Below, one piece after another: positions 6,315 through 9,264 of a DNA stretch of 9,264 bases (positions are counted from its first letter, which is position 1; every line of letters begins with the position of its first letter). The stretch is from Clostridia bacterium (GTDB lineage: Bacteria; Bacillota_E; RBS10-35; JAJYVN01). The translations under genes and the position numbers were made by a program. The DNA is taken from NCBI GenBank assembly GCA_027335515.1, contig DAHWHT010000332.1:1-9264 (forward strand), read 5' to 3'. The notes below the pieces were generated by a model that had not been told where the DNA came from, searched no databases, and saw only the letters and a list, made by a program, of their open reading frames with translations.

Positions 6315-7319
6315 TCATGCCCCTTCGGACTCCAGTTCCCGCAGCGCGACCACGCGGCCCTCGCGGGCGGAACGCATGAAGGCCAAGCAGGTCGCCAGGC
6401 TCATCCGCCCGTCTGCGGCGTCGTTCTCCGGCTGCCGGCCCAGACGAATGCAATCCAGAAAGTGGCGCTGGCGCGAGACAACCGGCGCGGGGGCCACCTC
6501 TTCGTCCCGGGTCTCACCGCTGCGCCGCAACCACAGTTGGCCCCCCCGCAGAGCCACCGCCCCACGCGTACCGATGATGCCGGTCGCGGCATCCGCGATG
6601 GCGGCCGGAACCATCGCCAACTCGGCGACGCCGACCCCACGTTCGAACTGGAGGACCGCAATATCCAGATCGTCGACCGGCAGGTCCTCGGCGACGGAGA
6701 GGGCGCGGCCAAAGACGCTGCGCACCGGTCCGCCGATCCAGTGCAGCCAATTCACGATGTGGATCTGTTCGAACAACCGGCCGCCGGAATCCTCCGGTCG
6801 CATCCGCCAGTGACCCTGAAGCCGGCGCTGCTCCCAGCCGTGCGCCGGAAAGACGTGCGTGCTCCGCATCCAGCAACTCGCGAGCTCCCCCAGGGTACCG
6901 TCGTGCCAGAGCTGCCACATGGCCCGATAGGCCGCATGGAAGTGAAAATTGGTCCCGATCTGCAGCACGACCCCCGCCTTGCGGCAGGCCGCCGCCATCG
7001 CATCGGCATCCTCCAGCGCAAGGGCCATGGGCTTTTCACAAAAGACGTGGACCCCGGCGTCCGCCGCCCGCACGGTCGGATCCCGGTGGTGCGCCGGCGG
7101 GGTACAGACAAACACGGCGTCCACCTGCGCCAGTAGCGAATCCAGTTCCGAATAGACGCTGACCCCCCACTGCGCGCCCCGCTCCTGCAGCCGCGCGTCA
7201 TCCACATCGGTGACGCCGACGACCTGGACCCCATCCTCGGCCGCCAACCACTTGAAGTGCTGAGCGGCGATGCCGCCCACCCCGACCAGCCCGATCCGCA
7301 GCGACGCCCCGCCCGCCAC
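6315..7319 (-). CDS. Gfo/Idh/MocA family NAD(P)-dependent oxidoreductase (first of two)
   Basis: A 334-residue member of the Gfo/Idh/MocA family. It has LRIGLVGVGGIAAQH (7-21) as nucleotide-binding loop, D38 and D40 after strand 2, VFVCTPPAHH (69-78), and C-E95-K96-P97 with the conserved Lys. The C-terminal domain has SGGRLFEQIHIVNWLHWIGG (178-197), where E184 replaces the Asp more often seen and H187 is retained. It is clearly diverged from the second dehydrogenase, so it is a different subfamily and not a recent duplicate. The frame is open further upstream to 7427, but that part is unrelated. GTG at 7319 is chosen because GGGGGG lies six bases before it and the first beta strand starts at residue 7; TTG at 7325 sits directly on the G-run. 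It starts 52 bases after the regulator stop and is probably co-transcribed with it. The substrate is unknown. Confidence 0.91.
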   Translation of the reverse strand: MAGGASLRIGLVGVGGIAAQHFKWLAAEDGVQVVGVTDVDDARLQERGAQWGVSVYSELDSLLAQVDAVFVCTPPAHHRDPTVRAADAGVHVFCEKPMALALEDADAMAAACRKAGVVLQIGTNFHFHAAYRAMWQLWHDGTLGELASCWMRSTHVFPAHGWEQRRLQGHWRMRPEDSGGRLFEQIHIVNWLHWIGGPVRSVFGRALSVAEDLPVDDLDIAVLQFERGVGVAELAMVPAAIADAATGIIGTRGAVALRGGQLWLRRSGETRDEEVAPAPVVSRQRHFLDCIRLGRQPENDAADGRMSLATCLAFMRSAREGRVVALRELESEGA

Positions 7320-7371
7320 CGTCAACCCCCCGTTTCGCTGCGCCAACCCCCCCGCAGGCGTTGGCCCGCGG

Positions 7372-8508
7372 TCATCCGAATCCGCCGTCGCCGCCCACCG
7401 CCAGCGACGGCACCGCGCACACCGCATCCGCTCCGGACGCGCGCAGGTTCACCGGCAGGACGCGGGCGCACGGCCAGTCCGCCCAGTCCCCCTGCAGGCG
7501 GCGCAGCATCAGGATCGCCGCCTCCCGGCCCATGCGCTCCGCCGGTACCTCCACCTGCACGCAACCGTCCAGGTGGGATCCGTCCGTCCCCGCGCTGAAC
7601 GCGGCCAGGTCGCACGCCAGGCCCAACGCCCGCAGGTGGTGACGAAACATCACGGCAGAAGGAGTATTCACCACCAGCGCGGCCGTCGGCGGGTCGCCGT
7701 CCCAAAGGCGGGCGATCCGTTCGGAAGAAACGCTCTGTGGCACGTCGCGCGCAAAGACATCCATCAGCACCCGGCCGAAGTCGACCGGCAGTCCCGCCCG
7801 CTCGTGCGCCGCACAGTAGCCGCGCAACCGGTCGGCCACGGCGGACACCTCGCGCTCCTCACCGTTGATGAAGGCGACCCGGCGGTGGCCGCGCTCCAGC
7901 AGGTGCGCCACCGCAGCCTGCGCCGCGGCGACATTGTCGACCACCACGCGGTCCGCCCCGACTTCGGGATGGTAACGGCCCACATACACCAGCGGGAACC
8001 GCCGCCCCGCCATGGCGCCGAATACGGCGCGGTTGGCCCATCCCTGCGCAGGGTAGACGATCAGCCCCGCGACCCCGATCCGCTGTGCGTGACACACCTG
8101 GCTCGCCTCGCGCTCCGGGTCGTTGTCCGTGCAGGTGACGACCGCCGTCCAACCCGCGGGGCGCAGGATCCCTTCGGCCCCGCGCATCATGGCCAGGATG
8201 TTTTCGCTCGCCAGCCACGGTACCGAAAGCGTCACCACGCGGATGCCCGCAACCCCGTCCAGCGCGGCCGCTCGCCGCGGCGCCTCGCGCACCACGCGGG
8301 TGCGCCGTCCACGCGACGTTTCCACCACACCGGCGTTGCGCAGTTCTTGCAGGGCGCGGCGCACGGTGATCCGACTCACGGCAAAGGCATCCGCCAGTTC
8401 ACTCTCCGTCGGCAGCGACCCGCCGACGGCCCACCGGCCGGACTCAATCCCGGCCAGAAGGGCGCGGCGCAGGCGCTCGTAGTGCGGCACCGACCCAGCT
8501 TCATCCAT
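7372..8508 (-). CDS. GntR-HTH / LacI-type sensor transcriptional regulator
   Basis: A 378-residue sugar-responsive transcription factor of the AraR-like architecture. Residues about 8-72 form a GntR-type winged helix-turn-helix: YERLRRALLAGIESGRW, then LPTESELADAFAVSRITVRRAL with the recognition helix, then the wing VETSRGRRTRVV. Residues about 88-355 form a LacI/periplasmic-binding-like effector domain: IRVVTLSVPW, ILAMMRGAEGIL, GVAGLIVYPAQ, PLVYVGRY, VVVDNVAAAQAAVAHLLERGHRRVAFINGE, AALVVNTPSAVM and VEVPAERMGREAAILMLRRL. Such proteins repress target genes until a sugar or sugar derivative binds. The ATG at 8508 is chosen because GGGG lies seven bases upstream and the HTH begins at once; the open frame upstream is unrelated Arg/Gly-rich sequence. 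It stands between the transporter-component gene and the enzymes, as expected for the local regulator. The effector is unknown. Confidence 0.93.
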   Translation of the reverse strand: MDEAGSVPHYERLRRALLAGIESGRWAVGGSLPTESELADAFAVSRITVRRALQELRNAGVVETSRGRRTRVVREAPRRAAALDGVAGIRVVTLSVPWLASENILAMMRGAEGILRPAGWTAVVTCTDNDPEREASQVCHAQRIGVAGLIVYPAQGWANRAVFGAMAGRRFPLVYVGRYHPEVGADRVVVDNVAAAQAAVAHLLERGHRRVAFINGEEREVSAVADRLRGYCAAHERAGLPVDFGRVLMDVFARDVPQSVSSERIARLWDGDPPTAALVVNTPSAVMFRHHLRALGLACDLAAFSAGTDGSHLDGCVQVEVPAERMGREAAILMLRRLQGDWADWPCARVLPVNLRASGADAVCAVPSLAVGGDGGFG

Positions 8509-8530
8509 GACGACACCCCGATACGACCCG

Positions 8531-8564
8531 CCCGTCCACGGGCCGCGCTGTTGTGGCACTTGTG
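8531..8564 (-). promoter_or_regulatory. Candidate operator/promoter region of the regulator gene
   Basis: Just upstream of the regulator ATG lie an inverted repeat CCCGT-cc-ACGGG (8531-8542) and a direct repeat TTGTG-gcac-TTGTG (8551-8564). Between them, CCGCGCTGT (8543-8551) repeats exactly the left part of the inverted repeat before the second dehydrogenase (6187-6195). Auto-regulation is common for this regulator type, so these are candidate binding sites. No convincing -10 was identified. All elements are short and may be chance. Confidence 0.35.
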
Positions 8565-8675
8565 TATTCCGGCCGGCGTATGGAACCCCTCCCGCGGCGA
8601 GCCGCATCCGGCACCCACGCCCACCCGCCCAGGGCGGCGCCCGCCGAATCGGCCCTGCGTCGCGCCGCGACCTCG

Positions 8676-8699
8676 GCGGACACCCCGGCGCGGGGCCGC
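8676..8699 (-). terminator. GC-rich stem directly after the binding-protein gene
   Basis: GCGG (8676-8679) and CCCCG (8683-8687) pair with CGGGG (8691-8695) and CCGC (8696-8699), giving a 9-bp stem with a 3-base bulge and a 3-base loop. It abuts the TGA of the solute-binding protein gene. No T-run follows. It may reduce read-through into the regulator or protect the 3' end of the upstream message. Confidence 0.35.
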
Positions 8700-9264
8700 T
8701 CAGCCTCGGACCGCGAACATGCCCGCCAACCGCTGGGCGGCTCGGCGCCGCGCCGCCTCTTCGGCCTTCAGATTGGGCGCCGGCGTCCCGGCCCACTGCT
8801 TTTCCAGGGCATTGATCTGCTGCGCGGCCGACCGCAGCCCCTGGCGCACCCCGACGCGGCCGGCCGCCATCTGCCCCGCCGCCGTCCCATACAGCCCCCA
8901 GGCCTGCGGATCCGCGTAACGGAAGACGCCGCTGGGATAGGCCTGATTATGCAGCACGTACTGGGCGAACACCTCCAGGTTCTTGTGGGCCAGGGGCGGC
9001 GCGACGGAGCGGACCACCGTGGGCCAGTCCGGCCAAAGCGACTTGAGCGCGGGGGGAAAGAGAATGGCCTTCATCAGGGTGCGCTGGTAGGTCGGCGCCA
9101 CACACAGTTCGCGCAGCACCTCCCAGCAGGCCTGGGGATGCTTGGCAGAGGCGCTGATGGCCCAGAAATCCGAGTTGGCAAATGTGGCCGGGCGCACGGG
9201 CCAGTTGGGCATGGGATAGAAGTTCCAGTGCATCGCCGACAGGGTCTGGACCCAGGCCGGCAGC
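8700..9264 (-). CDS. Extracellular solute-binding protein, family 1 (C-terminal part)
   Basis: The C-terminal 187 residues of a sugar-type ABC transporter substrate-binding protein; the frame continues without a stop through the right edge. The segment NSDFWAISASAKHPQACWEVL followed by REL matches the C-lobe hallmark of family 1 solute-binding proteins (hydrophobic strand, 'S..skhpeaAWeflk.L'). The remaining part is helix-rich, with Trp and aromatic residues (MHWNFYPMPNWP, YADPQAWGLYG) of the kind that line sugar-binding clefts. The internal ATG at 9233 is not the start, since coding sequence extends upstream (LPAWVQTLSA). Full-length relatives have about 420-480 residues with an N-terminal lipoprotein or Sec signal, not visible here. 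Permease genes normally sit beside it. None lies downstream, so they would be beyond the right edge or elsewhere. It supplies the likely uptake step for the pathway. Confidence 0.85.
   Translation of the reverse strand, partial: LPAWVQTLSAMHWNFYPMPNWPVRPATFANSDFWAISASAKHPQACWEVLRELCVAPTYQRTLMKAILFPPALKSLWPDWPTVVRSVAPPLAHKNLEVFAQYVLHNQAYPSGVFRYADPQAWGLYGTAAGQMAAGRVGVRQGLRSAAQQINALEKQWAGTPAPNLKAEEAARRRAAQRLAGMFAVRG

Noticed and set aside
4999..6813. 604-codon plus-strand open frame across both dehydrogenases
   Set aside because: It is antisense to two genes with clear Gfo/Idh/MocA motifs, and its own translation has no recognisable motif.
8509..8796. 96-codon N-terminal extension of the regulator
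   Set aside because: It overlaps the binding-protein gene, is Arg/Gly-rich, and precedes a complete GntR-HTH that begins right after the ATG at 8508.
7270..8919. 549-codon plus-strand open frame antisense to the regulator
   Set aside because: Shadow frame; composition is Arg/His/Pro-rich and the opposite strand encodes an obvious regulator.
1..9264. CRISPR arrays, tRNA or rRNA genes
   Set aside because: No regularly spaced repeats, no tRNA-like cloverleaf and no rRNA-like conserved blocks were seen by reading; a dedicated scan was not possible.

Overview
The window is G+C-rich (roughly two-thirds by eye) bacterial DNA in which every supported gene lies on the minus strand, so the transcription order runs from the right edge to the left edge. 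Start codons include TTG and GTG as well as ATG, ribosome binding sites are GGAGG-like or G-rich, and all stops but one are TGA. The gene content is that of a carbohydrate or sulfate-ester utilisation locus in an environmental bacterium: an ABC-type substrate-binding protein, a GntR/LacI-type regulator, two Gfo/Idh/MocA dehydrogenases and three sulfatase-superfamily enzymes. Such clusters occur in Planctomycetota, Verrucomicrobiota/Lentisphaerota, Armatimonadota, Poribacteria and Chloroflexota. Nothing in the sequence fixes the phylum, and that list is inference.

From right to left: (1) the C-terminal 187 residues of a family 1 extracellular solute-binding protein (8700-9264, running off the edge), followed by a GC-rich stem; (2) a GntR-HTH/LacI-sensor regulator (7372-8508) preceded by inverted and direct repeats that could be its own operator; (3) a first Gfo/Idh/MocA oxidoreductase (6315-7319); (4) a 173-bp gap with a GC stem, a 12-bp palindrome and an 18-bp inverted repeat built around an extended -10 sequence; (5) a second Gfo/Idh/MocA oxidoreductase (5155-6141, TTG start); (6) a 511-bp non-coding gap ending in a hairpin-plus-T5 structure about 20 bases before the next gene; (7) three consecutive sulfatase-superfamily genes (3252-4643, 1739-3205, 355-1725) with gaps of 46 and 13 bases; (8) a 223-bp gap with hairpins and short repeats; (9) the N-terminal 43 codons of an IS4-type transposase running off the left edge.

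A reasonable joint model (inference) is that a sulfated or otherwise esterified small carbohydrate or compatible solute is captured by the binding protein, sensed by the regulator, and processed by desulfation or ester hydrolysis plus NAD(P)-dependent oxidation. None of the three sulfatase-like proteins shows an export signal, so their chemistry may be cytoplasmic. The most unusual point is that the first sulfatase-like gene in transcription order has Thr (T-M-P-T-R) where sulfatases have the formylglycine Cys. It is therefore probably not a classical sulfatase, unlike its two Cys-type neighbours. Other points worth attention are the extended -10/inverted repeat before the second dehydrogenase and the terminator-like hairpin just before the sulfatase block.
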